Shown one piece after another: positions 9,733 through 18,401 of a DNA stretch of 64,000 nucleotides (positions are counted from its first letter, which is position 1; every line of letters starts with the position of its first letter). This stretch comes from Blastopirellula sediminis (GTDB lineage: Bacteria > Planctomycetota > Planctomycetia > Pirellulales > Pirellulaceae), in assembly GCF_020966755.1 (NCBI RefSeq), contig NZ_JAJKFT010000010.1, forward strand, positions 1,886,720 through 1,950,719, given 5' to 3'. The position numbers were made by a program, and so were the translations under genes. The notes beneath the pieces were generated by a model that saw only the letters and a list, made by a program, of their open reading frames with translations, did not search any database and was not told the origin of the DNA.

Positions 9733-10296
9733 CTAGCCAACCTGGCTCGACGCGGTGAGCGCCGCTTCCAGTTGCGGTTTCACTGCCGCGGTCCATTCGC
9801 TCAAACGCGCGTCGGTCAGCATTCCCTGAGAATTGTTGTCGATCGCTAGGCCGACGAACTTGCCGTCGAGCACCGCGTCGGAGCCAGTGAACGTATATCC
9901 TTCGGCGCTCCACTCGCCGACGATGGTCGCTCCCAAGTCTTTGAAGATGCGATAGAGCTTGGCCATGCCGTTGACGAAGCGATCGCCATATTTCTCTTGA
10001 TCGCCAAGTCCGTAGAGGGCGACCGTTTTGCCGGTGAAGTCGGCGCCGGCCAGTTGCGGTAGGAACTCGATCCAGCTGCCATCTTTGGCGTTGTTGGCGA
10101 CGCCGGGGAGCTCACCGGCGCCGTAAGTGGCGGTGCCGAGAATCAACACGTCGTACTGCAGCAGATCGTCGATCGTCGCCCGGTTGATGTTGAGCGGTTT
10201 GTCGACGAGATCGGCGCCCAGCAGCTTGGCGATCTTCTTGCCGATCAGCCGGGTCGTGCCGGAGTCGGTGCCGAAGAAGAGTCCTACCTTGTTCAT
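9733..10296 (-). CDS. fldA: Flavodoxin
   Basis: A 187-residue long-chain flavodoxin, a soluble FMN electron carrier. The FMN phosphate loop reads FGTDSGTTRLIGKKIA (about residues 8-23). The flavin-stacking regions follow as GTATYGAGELPG (about 54-65) and YGLGDQEKYGDRF (about 94-106), the latter with the Tyr/Asp pattern of long-chain forms. AGGAACG just before the ATG is a good ribosome site. It is the last of three genes with short gaps (56 and 45 bases), so it is probably co-transcribed with two unknown proteins. Long-chain flavodoxins often replace ferredoxin under iron limitation or serve reductive pathways. A role as P450 partner is possible but not shown. Confidence 0.93.
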   Translation of the reverse strand: MNKVGLFFGTDSGTTRLIGKKIAKLLGADLVDKPLNINRATIDDLLQYDVLILGTATYGAGELPGVANNAKDGSWIEFLPQLAGADFTGKTVALYGLGDQEKYGDRFVNGMAKLYRIFKDLGATIVGEWSAEGYTFTGSDAVLDGKFVGLAIDNNSQGMLTDARLSEWTAAVKPQLEAALTASSQVG

Positions 10297-10352
10297 CGTT
10301 CCTGCCCTCGCAAATAGAGGAATAAGCGGTTGCGATCGAGTGTGATCGACAA

Positions 10353-10916
10353 CTAGATCGCCCCGACGCGATCAATCGCTTCCGGCTCGATCCGTGACTC
10401 CAGGACCTGCTCCCAGGTTAGTTCGGTCGACTTGAAGTTGTGCTTCTTCGCCGTTTCCCAGACCAGGATCACCTTGTCTTCGCGCGAGAGCCCCTTCAGG
10501 TCTTCCTTTTCGAGGTAGAGCAAATCGAGCAGTTCGTTCCAGACCATCGTGTCGGCGTACGGCAGCAGCTGGAACGTGGCGCCGCCGATGATGACTGTTT
10601 GCGGCGTGCCGATGTCGCGAGCGAAAATCACGCCCAACGTATTTTCGTTGATCAACTCGGCGTCGATCTCGGTCAGCTCTTTCAGCAGCTCAATTTCGGT
10701 GAAGGCGCCCGACAGGAAGAAGAGCTTCTCGCCGTCGCTGACGGCGACCGCTTGCGTCAGCGTTTCGCTGGGGGGGCGACGATCGCGGAGCGGTTTATCG
10801 AAGTCCCCGCGAATCGCCCAGTCGCCACGATAGACGAACTGGCCTTCCTTCGAAGCAGGAGCGGCGAAGTTGAGGTTGGAGAGCCGACCCGACTTGGCAT
10901 AGTCGTCGAACAGCAT
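10353..10916 (-). CDS. Uncharacterised protein in the flavodoxin operon
   Basis: A 187-residue soluble protein with no signal peptide or membrane helix. I do not recognise the family. The middle (GVIFARDIGTPQTVIIGGAT) looks like a beta-rich core, and the C-terminus (EDKVILVWETAKKHNFKSTE) is helical and charged. AGGAG sits nine bases before the ATG, which supports the start. The gene lies between a TPR-like gene and flavodoxin with short gaps on both sides. That suggests a shared job, perhaps in a redox process that uses flavodoxin. This is inference from position only. Confidence 0.75.
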   Translation of the reverse strand: MLFDDYAKSGRLSNLNFAAPASKEGQFVYRGDWAIRGDFDKPLRDRRPPSETLTQAVAVSDGEKLFFLSGAFTEIELLKELTEIDAELINENTLGVIFARDIGTPQTVIIGGATFQLLPYADTMVWNELLDLLYLEKEDLKGLSREDKVILVWETAKKHNFKSTELTWEQVLESRIEPEAIDRVGAI

Positions 10917-10961
10917 GAGCGAGTCTCCTGCGTAATGCGGAATGGTTGGTGTCTTGTAAAA

Positions 10962-11474
10962 TCAGTGGATGTCGTGAGCCGCTTCGAGATCGGCGACGCT
11001 ATTGGCGATTTCGCGAACGACGCTGCCGCCGACTTCATCGGTCGGATCGAGTTGTTCCAGTTTGGCGAGAACCTCCAGCGCGCTCTCGATTTCCCCTTGG
11101 CGAAGAAACACGAAGCCGGCCGCTTTCAGACTGTAGAGATACAATCTGGCCGGGCCGGAAACTTGGGCGAAGCAAGCGGCGTCTGGCGCGATGTTTCGCC
11201 AGTCGGCGTCGCAACCGATTCGCTCGGCCGCTTTGCGCAGCACGACGCCGATCTGGTCGGCCGCTTCGGTAAAACGATCGGCGTAGGCGTACATCTTGTA
11301 CAGCGCCACGCCGATCTCCAGCTGGTCGGGCATCGCCTGTTGTGCGTCGCGCAGCAGTTGTTCCGCTCTTCCCCAATTGGTGAAAACGTCGAGCTCTTGA
11401 TCCAATAGCTGCCGAAACTCCGGCGCAGCATCGTCCGGCACGGCGACTTCGCTCAGTAGATCGGCGACTTTCAC
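10962..11474 (-). CDS. Small helical TPR-like protein in the flavodoxin operon
   Basis: A 170-residue, largely alpha-helical protein that begins at GTG. Helix pairs such as GRAEQLLRDAQQAMPDQLEI and AAGFVFLRQGEIESALEVLA have the spacing of tetratricopeptide repeats, so a scaffold or partner-binding role is likely. Two cysteines fall in CDADWRNIAPDAACF at about residues 88-102. It is the first gene of the three-gene flavodoxin operon, so the promoter should lie in 11475-11876. I do not recognise a specific family. Confidence 0.7.
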   Translation of the reverse strand: MKVADLLSEVAVPDDAAPEFRQLLDQELDVFTNWGRAEQLLRDAQQAMPDQLEIGVALYKMYAYADRFTEAADQIGVVLRKAAERIGCDADWRNIAPDAACFAQVSGPARLYLYSLKAAGFVFLRQGEIESALEVLAKLEQLDPTDEVGGSVVREIANSVADLEAAHDIH

Positions 11475-11876
11475 GGTTGGTTGGTCCTCTTTCAGGCAGG
11501 CTTGGCGACGCGGTCGAATTCACGTGCCAATCGCCTGGCGGGTTCCAACTAAGCAACCGCTGTGCCACGACCAGCTTTTCATAGCGTCGCGGCGAGAGTT
11601 CCTGCTTGTGCCGCAGATTTACACGTCGGCGGCGCTTGAGGCGTGTGTCATGTTTTCTCGAATCAAACAACCGTCGTGCGACAAGCGACATGCTCGATCT
11701 TTACAACTTCGGCGTCAGAAAAGAAGTTGCGTCGCGGGGGAGTTCGCCAGGCCGTTGTCGCAACATCGGCCGCAATCTGAAGTTCGATCATGTCCCGAGG
11801 AGACGTCAAGAAATGGGGGAGAGAAACCGTCGCTCCGGCATGTCCTTTGCTTTTGGAGGAGACACGGAGACGAACT
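11475..11876. other. Divergent intergenic region before the flavodoxin operon
   Basis: The 402 bases between two divergent genes must hold the flavodoxin-operon promoter and that of the unknown gene at 11877. Short open frames here have no ribosome site and no protein-like composition. No clear operator, terminator or RNA gene is visible. Confidence 0.4.
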
Positions 11877-12422
11877 ATGGCAATCAGCTATCCCACAGAA
11901 TCCGATCTGCGTAACCTTCCCAAATGGGCCCGCGTGGCGTTCGCCGCCCGTTGCGCTCGGCGCTTGGAGCGAGCGATGCACGCCCATCCCGGCGCCTCCA
12001 GCGAATTGCGCGCGATCGTCGCTTGGGCCATTTCTGAGGCCGAGATGAGCTGCGAATACGGGGTTCCCAGTGATGATCTGAGCGACGCGTCCAAACTGGC
12101 CGACGCCGCTCATGAGATCTTACAGGACTTAGACGACGCTTTGCCGGCGATGACGGCCGCCGTCGCCTGTTGGGTGGCGAAGGCGGCGCAGTATCCGGAC
12201 AAGGTTTCCGCCAGCTCCAGCTATGGCGCCAGCGCGGCGGTCCAGCGTTACTTGGGGGAAACGCGTGAGGTGCAGGCCGACTTTCGTCGGCTGACTGAAT
12301 TCAGTCAGGCCCAAGACTGGACTGACCGTTCGCCGGTTTCCTCCACGACGTTTCCTCCGTTGCCCCCCTTCGATCTCGAAGAGAAGCTCGCGAGACAGAA
12401 ACGATCGTCGACGACCGAGTGA
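11877..12422 (+). CDS. Uncharacterised helical protein
   Basis: A 181-residue protein that I do not recognise. The reading frame is open 29 codons further upstream, but ATG 11877 is the better start: GGAGGAG and GGAG lie just upstream and the MAISYPTESDL terminus looks natural. It is mostly alpha-helical and alanine-rich (VAFAARCARRLERAMHAHPG) and ends in a disordered proline/serine tail. No signal peptide or membrane segment is present. It converges with the BatD/E-type gene eight bases downstream, so it is not part of that operon. Confidence 0.7.
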   Translation: MAISYPTESDLRNLPKWARVAFAARCARRLERAMHAHPGASSELRAIVAWAISEAEMSCEYGVPSDDLSDASKLADAAHEILQDLDDALPAMTAAVACWVAKAAQYPDKVSASSSYGASAAVQRYLGETREVQADFRRLTEFSQAQDWTDRSPVSSTTFPPLPPFDLEEKLARQKRSSTTE

Positions 12423-12429
12423 GCGTCGT

Positions 12430-15165
12430 TTACAGAACCTCCACTTCGGGATGGGCGATCCAGCCGGTCGTTCCGCTCGGCGTCCGGATTTGCAACCAGT
12501 CGCCGTCCGCCTTCAAGACTTCCAGCGTTTCCCCTTCGCTCAGCGGGGCCGACGAAACCTGCGGGAATTGATCGCCGGGCGCCTGACGAAGGGTCGCGGC
12601 CGGAGCGGCGACGATCGCGTGCGGAGACTCGACGGCCAGTCCATGAATGTTGGAAGCGGCGAAGCCGACCAGCAGCAGGAAAATCGTCGGAACCGCCGCC
12701 GCCGTCCAGATCAGGTTCGGGCGAACCATGGCGCCGAGAACGATCAGCCAGAGCGCGATCCAGGCCGTCACGCACAAGGTGGTCGCGGTGGTCGGATTGA
12801 GGATGGCTTGAACGCGTTCGACGGCGCCGGAGAGCATCGCGCTGAGCGAGGTCGACGCATCTTCGGCACTGGGGGATGGAGCGATCGCCGCTTTGGCGGC
12901 CGCCAAGTTTTGGCGAGCCTGGTGGTTCGACCCATCGATCGCCAGGGCCCGATCGTAGTTGGCGATCGCTTTGCCGGTCGATCCCAATTGCAGCTGGGCG
13001 TTCGCCAGGTTGACGTACAGCTCGGGGCTGTGAACGCCGTCGTCGACCAGCTGCCCATATTTGGTCGCCGCCTTCGCGAGGTTTTCCTTCGCCGCGGCGG
13101 CGTCTTCCGAAGAGGTCTTCATGGCGTTCTGGTACGCGCGATTCGCTTCGGACAGGATCGTTTCCCGCTGCTGCGGAGTGAGCATGGGGGCATGCTCAAC
13201 CTTGAGCGCGTCGAGGCTGCCGCCAGCCACGTGCGTTTCGCTCTTCAGGAAGTGGAGCGACGCCGGCAGAGCAACGGCCGCAGCCGCCAACGCCAAGCAG
13301 GCGATGGCGAGCTTGCGACGTCCACCGAGGATCGTAGTTGTCGGCATTTGCGGCGATTGGGCCGAAATGGCCGACCATTTGTCGAGCAGGCCAAGCGCCT
13401 GACGTTTCAGTTCCGGCAATTGTTCCAATTGGGCGCCGCTATAAGCAGCGTGGTCGCAGCGAGCCAGCAAAGCGTCAAACTGTTCCGAGTGCGACCCGGC
13501 GTTGAGGTGATGCAGCGCCGCGGCGATGCCGGCGGCCGAATCGGCATGTTCGATCGCATGACGGGCCGCCCGGATCGTTTCGGTACTGGCGTCGTTGCCC
13601 GATTGTCGTCGTTTCAGCCCCCAGAAGGCGGCGAAGGCGAGCGGCGGGAGGATCGCCACGACCAGCCACGTCCAGGGGGAAGTATCGCGAGCAGAAACCA
13701 GGGCGTCGACGCCGCGGTAGTTCGAAAGATCGAACGTCGACGCCGAAGCGCCCTCGTCCTGCTGTGATGGGTTGCCATTGGCGTTGCCGATAATCGCGTC
13801 CAGCGCCAGGCGTTCCGCCGGATCAACATGGATCGAGATCGGCGCGCTTTCGACGGTCACGAACTTTTCGGTCGTCGGATTGAAGTAGGAAAGGGGAATC
13901 GCGGGGATCTCGGTGATCCCTTCGCGGCGCGGACGAATCGTCGTGGTGAACAACTTCACGTCATCTTCGACGATGCCGGCCAGCGGTTCGTTGGCCACCT
14001 TGAAGTTGGCGGTCAGTTGCGGCAGCGCGGCGAGCGGCGGCGCTTGGACCAGTTCCATTGGGCCATCGCCACGGATGCCGATGTGCAGGGTGATCGGATC
14101 GCCCGCTTTGACGCTGGTCGGAGTCGCCTGAGTGACGAGCTCGTACTGGCCAACCGTGCCGCGGTAATCGGCAGGGCGACCGGCGGTAGGAATCGGTTTC
14201 ACATTGATTGAATCGACCTTGGCGTCAGCGACGACCGGACGACTCGCGGCGACCGACAACGTATTGCGGTTGAACGGCGACATGCCGAAATTGCCGAACG
14301 GGGACCGACCGCCGAAGAAGTCGTCGTCGAACATCGACCCAAACGGATCGCGCGACTTGGCGAGCCGAGTCGGATAGTCCAGCACGATTTGCAGGTCGTC
14401 CGCTTCGATCTGGCCTGGACGTTTCGGGTAGACGGTCGCGTCGATCTGGTAGTGATAGTACGAACGCTCGGCGCCGGTCGAGTCTTCTCGCAGCACTTCC
14501 GTACCGCCGGGACGTTGGCGATTTTCGGCCAGTTCGTGCATCCGTTCGCTGAACGCGCCCCAATTGGTTCCTGCCGAGATCAACTGCCACATGTTCTCTT
14601 CCGACAGCGTCAGGTCGAAGTCGGCGTCATGGTATGGCTTGATCCACAAGTTCAGCGTCAACGTCAGCGGCTGACCGACGTAGATCTCTTTCTGTTGGCC
14701 GGTAATCTCAGCGAACATCAGGTCGCCGGTTTCGCTTTTGGTCGCGACGAAGCGGATCGGGCGGGTCGATCGGGTCTGACCGTCGATCTTCAGCTCGATC
14801 GGAGGAATCTCGAACGTGCCGGCTTTCCGCGGCGTGATCTGCCAGGCGTAGACGACCGATGTCCGATCCGAGCGGCGACCGTTGATGATCGTCGTTTGCG
14901 TGCTGCGGCTCGGCGTGCCGGCCATCTGGATGTCGAGCCCCGGCACATCCGCAATCTGGGGCTCGTCATGCGATGCGGCGTCGGCCACTTCCAATTGCAG
15001 CGTGACCGGGGCGCCGACGTACGCTTCGCGAGACGACAGCGTCGCCCGCATATCGGCGGCGTTGGCCTGCGTCGCTGCGGCGCCAAGCGTCATCGCGAGG
15101 CAAGCGAGCAGAGCGATCGGGAAAGTTCGAGGTTTCATCGTATTCGTCGTGTGAAAGAGGTTCAT
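12430..15165 (-). CDS. BatD/BatE-like fusion: BatD beta domains, TPR and SH3
   Basis: A 911-residue envelope protein, last gene of the MoxR/Bat operon. AGGAAACG six bases before ATG 15165 supports that start, although a later Met (15138) fits the signal peptide better. After the signal come BatD-type beta-sandwich domains (about residues 40-480; EAYVGAPVTLQLEVADA, KEIYVGQPLTLTLNLWI). A membrane segment near WTWLVVAILPPLAFAAFW (about 495-515) and another near 615 (LAIACLALAAAAVALPA) follow. TPR repeats lie at about 665-760, two more membrane helices at about 795-835, and a C-terminal SH3 domain at about 855-911. In Bacteroidetes BatD and BatE are separate proteins; here the TPR/SH3 part seems fused to BatD. 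The molecular role of Bat proteins is poorly known. Confidence 0.85.
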   Translation of the reverse strand: MNLFHTTNTMKPRTFPIALLACLAMTLGAAATQANAADMRATLSSREAYVGAPVTLQLEVADAASHDEPQIADVPGLDIQMAGTPSRSTQTTIINGRRSDRTSVVYAWQITPRKAGTFEIPPIELKIDGQTRSTRPIRFVATKSETGDLMFAEITGQQKEIYVGQPLTLTLNLWIKPYHDADFDLTLSEENMWQLISAGTNWGAFSERMHELAENRQRPGGTEVLREDSTGAERSYYHYQIDATVYPKRPGQIEADDLQIVLDYPTRLAKSRDPFGSMFDDDFFGGRSPFGNFGMSPFNRNTLSVAASRPVVADAKVDSINVKPIPTAGRPADYRGTVGQYELVTQATPTSVKAGDPITLHIGIRGDGPMELVQAPPLAALPQLTANFKVANEPLAGIVEDDVKLFTTTIRPRREGITEIPAIPLSYFNPTTEKFVTVESAPISIHVDPAERLALDAIIGNANGNPSQQDEGASASTFDLSNYRGVDALVSARDTSPWTWLVVAILPPLAFAAFWGLKRRQSGNDASTETIRAARHAIEHADSAAGIAAALHHLNAGSHSEQFDALLARCDHAAYSGAQLEQLPELKRQALGLLDKWSAISAQSPQMPTTTILGGRRKLAIACLALAAAAVALPASLHFLKSETHVAGGSLDALKVEHAPMLTPQQRETILSEANRAYQNAMKTSSEDAAAAKENLAKAATKYGQLVDDGVHSPELYVNLANAQLQLGSTGKAIANYDRALAIDGSNHQARQNLAAAKAAIAPSPSAEDASTSLSAMLSGAVERVQAILNPTTATTLCVTAWIALWLIVLGAMVRPNLIWTAAAVPTIFLLLVGFAASNIHGLAVESPHAIVAAPAATLRQAPGDQFPQVSSAPLSEGETLEVLKADGDWLQIRTPSGTTGWIAHPEVEVL

Positions 15166-15204
15166 GGCGTTTCCTGGTTGGGGGAAGCGAGCTACCGATT
15201 CGCG

Positions 15205-17313
15205 TTACCAATCTCGGTCGACGGGCACATAGCGGCGTTGCGCTTCGTGCTGGTTTTGCAGACGTCGCATCAGTTCGCGGTCACGGACCGACTGCAACAG
15301 CTTTTGAGCTTCTTCCTTGGTCATCGGACGTGACTCCTGCATCTCGCCGGCGTCGTCATGGCCAAATTGAGGAACTCCGCTCGCCTGACCTTGCTGCTGG
15401 TCCTGCTGCTGGTCCTGCTGCTGGTCCTGCTGCTGTTGATCCTGCTGCTGTTGATCCTGCTGTTGTTGATCCTGCTGTTGTTGATCCTGCTGTTGTTGAT
15501 CCTGCTGTTGTTGGTCCTGTTGTTGTTGATCCTGTTGTTGTTGGTCCTGTTGTTGTTGGTCCTGTTGTTGTTGGTCCTGTTGTTGTTGGTCCTGTTGTTG
15601 TTGATCCTGTTGTTGTTGATCCTGTTGTTGTTGATCCTGTTGTTGTTGATCCTGTTGTTGTTGGTCCTGTTGTTGTTGGTCCTGCTGTTGTTGGTCCTGC
15701 TGTTGTTGGTCCTGCTGCTGCTGATCCTGTTGTTGTTGATCCTGTTGTTGTTGATCCTGTTGCTGCTGCTGATCTTGTTTTTGTTGGTCTTGCTGTTCTT
15801 CCTGTTGCAGTTGGTCGATCAGCATCTGGGCAAGTTGGGCGTTGGCCCGGGCGTCGGTGTCGCCGGCGTTCGCCGCCAAGGCGCCACGATAGTGACCCAG
15901 GGCGGAGTTCAATCGCTCGATCGCGGCCGGTTTATCCTTTTGGGCGAGTTGGACCGCTTCGGAGTAGTCGCAATTGCCGAGGTTGTAGCGAGCCTTCGCC
16001 CGGAGCGCGTCATCTCCTTCGGCGACGCTACGGGAAAGCAGTTCGCGAGCCTGGGCGATTTGTCCGCTGCGGTATTGGGCGATCGCCTGGTTGTAGAGGA
16101 GTTCCGGCGAGTCGGGCATTTCCGCCGCCGCTTCTTGATAGGCGGTCAGCGCCTTGCCGGCGTCGCCAGCTTCGAGAGCGTCATTGCCTTCCTGCACTAA
16201 AGTTTCTGCAGGAGTCGCCGCCGCCACGTTGGTGACGAGCAACAACAAGACCAGCCCGGCCGCCGCTCCCTTCGAGCCGATTGCGCGAAAGGCGGAACGG
16301 AGCGGCAGCACGGCGCCGGTCGACGCGGGGAGAAAAGCGTCGATCAAAAGGAGCATCAGCCCAAAGCCGATGAACCATTGGTAACGGGGAATGTAGCTGT
16401 GGATGCGTGCGGTCTCGAAGTCATGCGCTTCGACCTGTTGCACGTAGTTGTGATAGACCTGATCCATGGCGACTTGCTTGGTGCCGGCAGGAATGTAGGC
16501 GCCGCCGCCGCTGAGCGCGACCTGCTTGAGGGTCGCGCCGTTGAGCTTCGACCAGACCTGTTCCCCCTGGTACTCGACGAATGAGCGAGCGGTATGTTCA
16601 TCCGGGATCCGGGCGCCTTGCTGCATATCGCCGAGGCCGACGGTGAAGATGCGGATCTCCTTTTCGTCATGCAGCCGCTGAGCGACTTTGGTCGGTTCGC
16701 TTTCCTGGTCTTCACCGTCGGTAAAGACGACGATCGCCTGATGGTTGCCGGTTTGATCGAGGAAACCGTTGGCGGCGACTTTCAGCGCGTCGCCAAGTCG
16801 AGATCCGCCGACGGCGACGTTTTGCGGGCCAACTTCGGCCAGCGTCTTTTTGAAGTCGTGGTGATGACCGGTCAGGGGAACCATCTGCCGGGCGTCGCCG
16901 GCGAAGACGACCAGCCCGACTCGGTCTCCCGCCATCGCGTCGGTCATGTCTTCGATCTGCTGCTTGGCGCGAGCCAAACGGCTAGGGGTGGCGTCTTCGG
17001 CCAGCATCGAACGCGAGACGTCGAGGACGAACATCACTTCGATCCCGCGCTGCGGCACTTCTCGCCAGACCTTTCCCCAACGAACGTCGACCAGGGCGAG
17101 CACCATCGCGATCATGGCGCCGACGACCAGCAAGCTTTTCAGCAAGCGGCGCTGCGAGCCGTTGCGTGCGGCGAAGCGGTGGATCAGATTCGCCGTTGCG
17201 AAGCGAGCCAGGGCTCGCCGCCGGGCGATCGTCGCGATGACGAGGACGACGACCGCCGCAGCGACCAGCCACAACCAGGAAAGGCTTAACAGATTTCCGA
17301 CTTGAATGTCCAT
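15205..17313 (-). CDS. BatB/BatC-like protein: VWA, TPR and a long Asp-Gln repeat
   Basis: A 702-residue protein. I chose ATG 17313, eight bases after the BatA stop; the longer frame would overlap BatA. An N-terminal membrane helix ([19 protein letters not shown]) is followed by another near residues 55-75. A VWA domain with the MIDAS motif [10 protein letters not shown] is at about 97-290, and a third helix near 310. TPR-type repeats at about 380-500 carry [17 protein letters not shown] and [18 protein letters not shown] low-complexity run of about 130 residues, mostly Asp-Gln-Gln-Gln-Gln, precedes a charged 50-residue tail. BatB (VWA) and BatC (TPR) are separate in other phyla. VWA-TPR proteins of this operon are thought to form envelope complexes with BatA and MoxR. 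Confidence 0.88.
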   Translation of the reverse strand: MDIQVGNLLSLSWLWLVAAAVVVLVIATIARRRALARFATANLIHRFAARNGSQRRLLKSLLVVGAMIAMVLALVDVRWGKVWREVPQRGIEVMFVLDVSRSMLAEDATPSRLARAKQQIEDMTDAMAGDRVGLVVFAGDARQMVPLTGHHHDFKKTLAEVGPQNVAVGGSRLGDALKVAANGFLDQTGNHQAIVVFTDGEDQESEPTKVAQRLHDEKEIRIFTVGLGDMQQGARIPDEHTARSFVEYQGEQVWSKLNGATLKQVALSGGGAYIPAGTKQVAMDQVYHNYVQQVEAHDFETARIHSYIPRYQWFIGFGLMLLLIDAFLPASTGAVLPLRSAFRAIGSKGAAAGLVLLLLVTNVAAATPAETLVQEGNDALEAGDAGKALTAYQEAAAEMPDSPELLYNQAIAQYRSGQIAQARELLSRSVAEGDDALRAKARYNLGNCDYSEAVQLAQKDKPAAIERLNSALGHYRGALAANAGDTDARANAQLAQMLIDQLQQEEQQDQQKQDQQQQQDQQQQDQQQQDQQQQDQQQQDQQQQDQQQQDQQQQDQQQQDQQQQDQQQQDQQQQDQQQQDQQQQDQQQQDQQQQDQQQQDQQQQDQQQQDQQQQDQQQQDQQQQDQQQQDQQQDQQQDQQQGQASGVPQFGHDDAGEMQESRPMTKEEAQKLLQSVRDRELMRRLQNQHEAQRRYVPVDRDW
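15388..15785. repeat. 15-bp coding minisatellite encoding DQQQQ repeats
   Basis: On the plus strand the unit is a run of TGTTGT or TGCTGT followed by TGATCC or TGGTCC. About 25 units can be counted by the core G(A/G)TCCTG. Most are 15 bp; three at the left end are 12 bp (DQQQ). Neighbouring units come in blocks with the same synonymous variants, such as four GGTCCTG units then four GATCCTG units. That pattern points to recent block duplication by slippage or unequal exchange. It lies wholly inside the BatB/BatC-like gene and keeps the frame. Confidence 0.95.
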
Positions 17314-17321
17314 TCGTTTCT

Positions 17322-18401
17322 CTACTCCGTAATCTTGCGATAGACGGTATTGCTCAGCACGACTTCTACGACCAGGAACCAAAAGGCCAGCAGGGCCAGC
17401 GGGGGTAACGCCCACATGCCGAGATGGATCGGTTCGATCGCCAATTCGCGGAAATCGACAAAGTGTTTCGCTTCGACATGGCTCTTTTCGAGTTGGTCGA
17501 TCTCGTCATAGATCTTTTCGAGCGAAGCGGTGTCGGTCGCTCGGAAGTATTGGCCGCCGGTCGCATCGGCGATCGACTTCAGCGTCGCTTCGTCGATATT
17601 GACCTGAGCCATTTGGAAGGTGGTGCGACCGGTGAAGGGATCCATGACCGGCACGGGAGCTTGTCCCTTCGTGCCGACGCCGATCGTGTAAACCTTGACG
17701 TCCAGCGACGCGGCCAACTCGGCGGCGACGACCGGATCAAGATCGCCGGCGTTGTTTTCGCCGTCGGTCAGCAGGATCACGACTTTACTTTTCAGCTTCT
17801 GTTGGTCTCCCTCGCCCAAGGCCGACAACTTTTCGACCGCCAGGCCGAGGGCGTCGCCGATGGCGGTTCCATCTTCGTTGCGCTCGGTTGCGATCTTGGT
17901 TTGATCGAGCTGCTTGATCATGTAGGGATGATCAAGCGTCGGCGGCGAAATGCCGTCGGCGTTACGGGCGAAAGTGACCAGGCCGACCAGGTCGCAGGTG
18001 CGGCCCGAAAGTTTGTCGTCGCCGGAGATGAACTTGCCGACCACGTCTTTGACCGCGGTCAAGCGATCGACCGGCTGTCCGTCGACTTCAAAGTCCATCG
18101 CTTGCATGCTGCCGGAGCGATCGACCACCATCTCAATGGCGATCCCTTCGCTGTCGACGACCGTATGTTTGCGTCCTTCCTGCGGACGAGCCAGGCAGAC
18201 GATCAGCAGGATGATCGCCGCGAATCGCAGCGCCGTGGGAACCCACTGCAATCGTTGTTTCCAACTAGGAGCGAGGCCTGCCATCCAGTGCGTCGAACTA
18301 AAGGGGAGGGCCGACTTCCGTTTGCCGCTCAGCATCCGCCACGCAATCAGCGGAACCAGCAAAAGCAGCAGCAGAAACCAGGCCGAAGGTCCGTAAAACA
18401 T
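17322..18401 (-). CDS. BatA-like VWA membrane protein
   Basis: A 359-residue protein with an N-terminal membrane helix (WFLLLLLLVPLIAWRML), a second at about residues 57-72 (LRFAAIILLIVCLARPQEG, the usual BatA phrase), and a C-terminal helix near 330-350 (LGMWALPPLALLAFWFLVVE). The VWA domain between has the MIDAS sequence VVDRSGSMQAMD at about 92-103 and LTDGENNAGD near 205. Its start overlaps the preceding stop by one base (TAATG). With the MoxR ATPase and DUF58 protein upstream it forms the standard set, in which MoxR is thought to act as a chaperone for VWA proteins. Confidence 0.92.
   Translation of the reverse strand: MFYGPSAWFLLLLLLVPLIAWRMLSGKRKSALPFSSTHWMAGLAPSWKQRLQWVPTALRFAAIILLIVCLARPQEGRKHTVVDSEGIAIEMVVDRSGSMQAMDFEVDGQPVDRLTAVKDVVGKFISGDDKLSGRTCDLVGLVTFARNADGISPPTLDHPYMIKQLDQTKIATERNEDGTAIGDALGLAVEKLSALGEGDQQKLKSKVVILLTDGENNAGDLDPVVAAELAASLDVKVYTIGVGTKGQAPVPVMDPFTGRTTFQMAQVNIDEATLKSIADATGGQYFRATDTASLEKIYDEIDQLEKSHVEAKHFVDFRELAIEPIHLGMWALPPLALLAFWFLVVEVVLSNTVYRKITE

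Noticed and set aside
12451-13767. Plus-strand ORF of 438 residues opposite the BatD/E-like gene
   Set aside because: Arg/Gln-rich shadow frame without a start signal; the minus frame has signal peptide, TPR and SH3 features.
15388-15785. Possible CRISPR array
   Set aside because: Units are 12-15 bp without spacers and keep one coding frame, so this is a coding minisatellite.
15358-16200. Plus-strand ORF of 280 residues rich in Leu, Val and Ile across the Asp-Gln repeat
   Set aside because: It is the shadow of the repeat in the BatB/BatC-like gene on the other strand; the composition follows from the 15-bp unit and there is no ribosome site.
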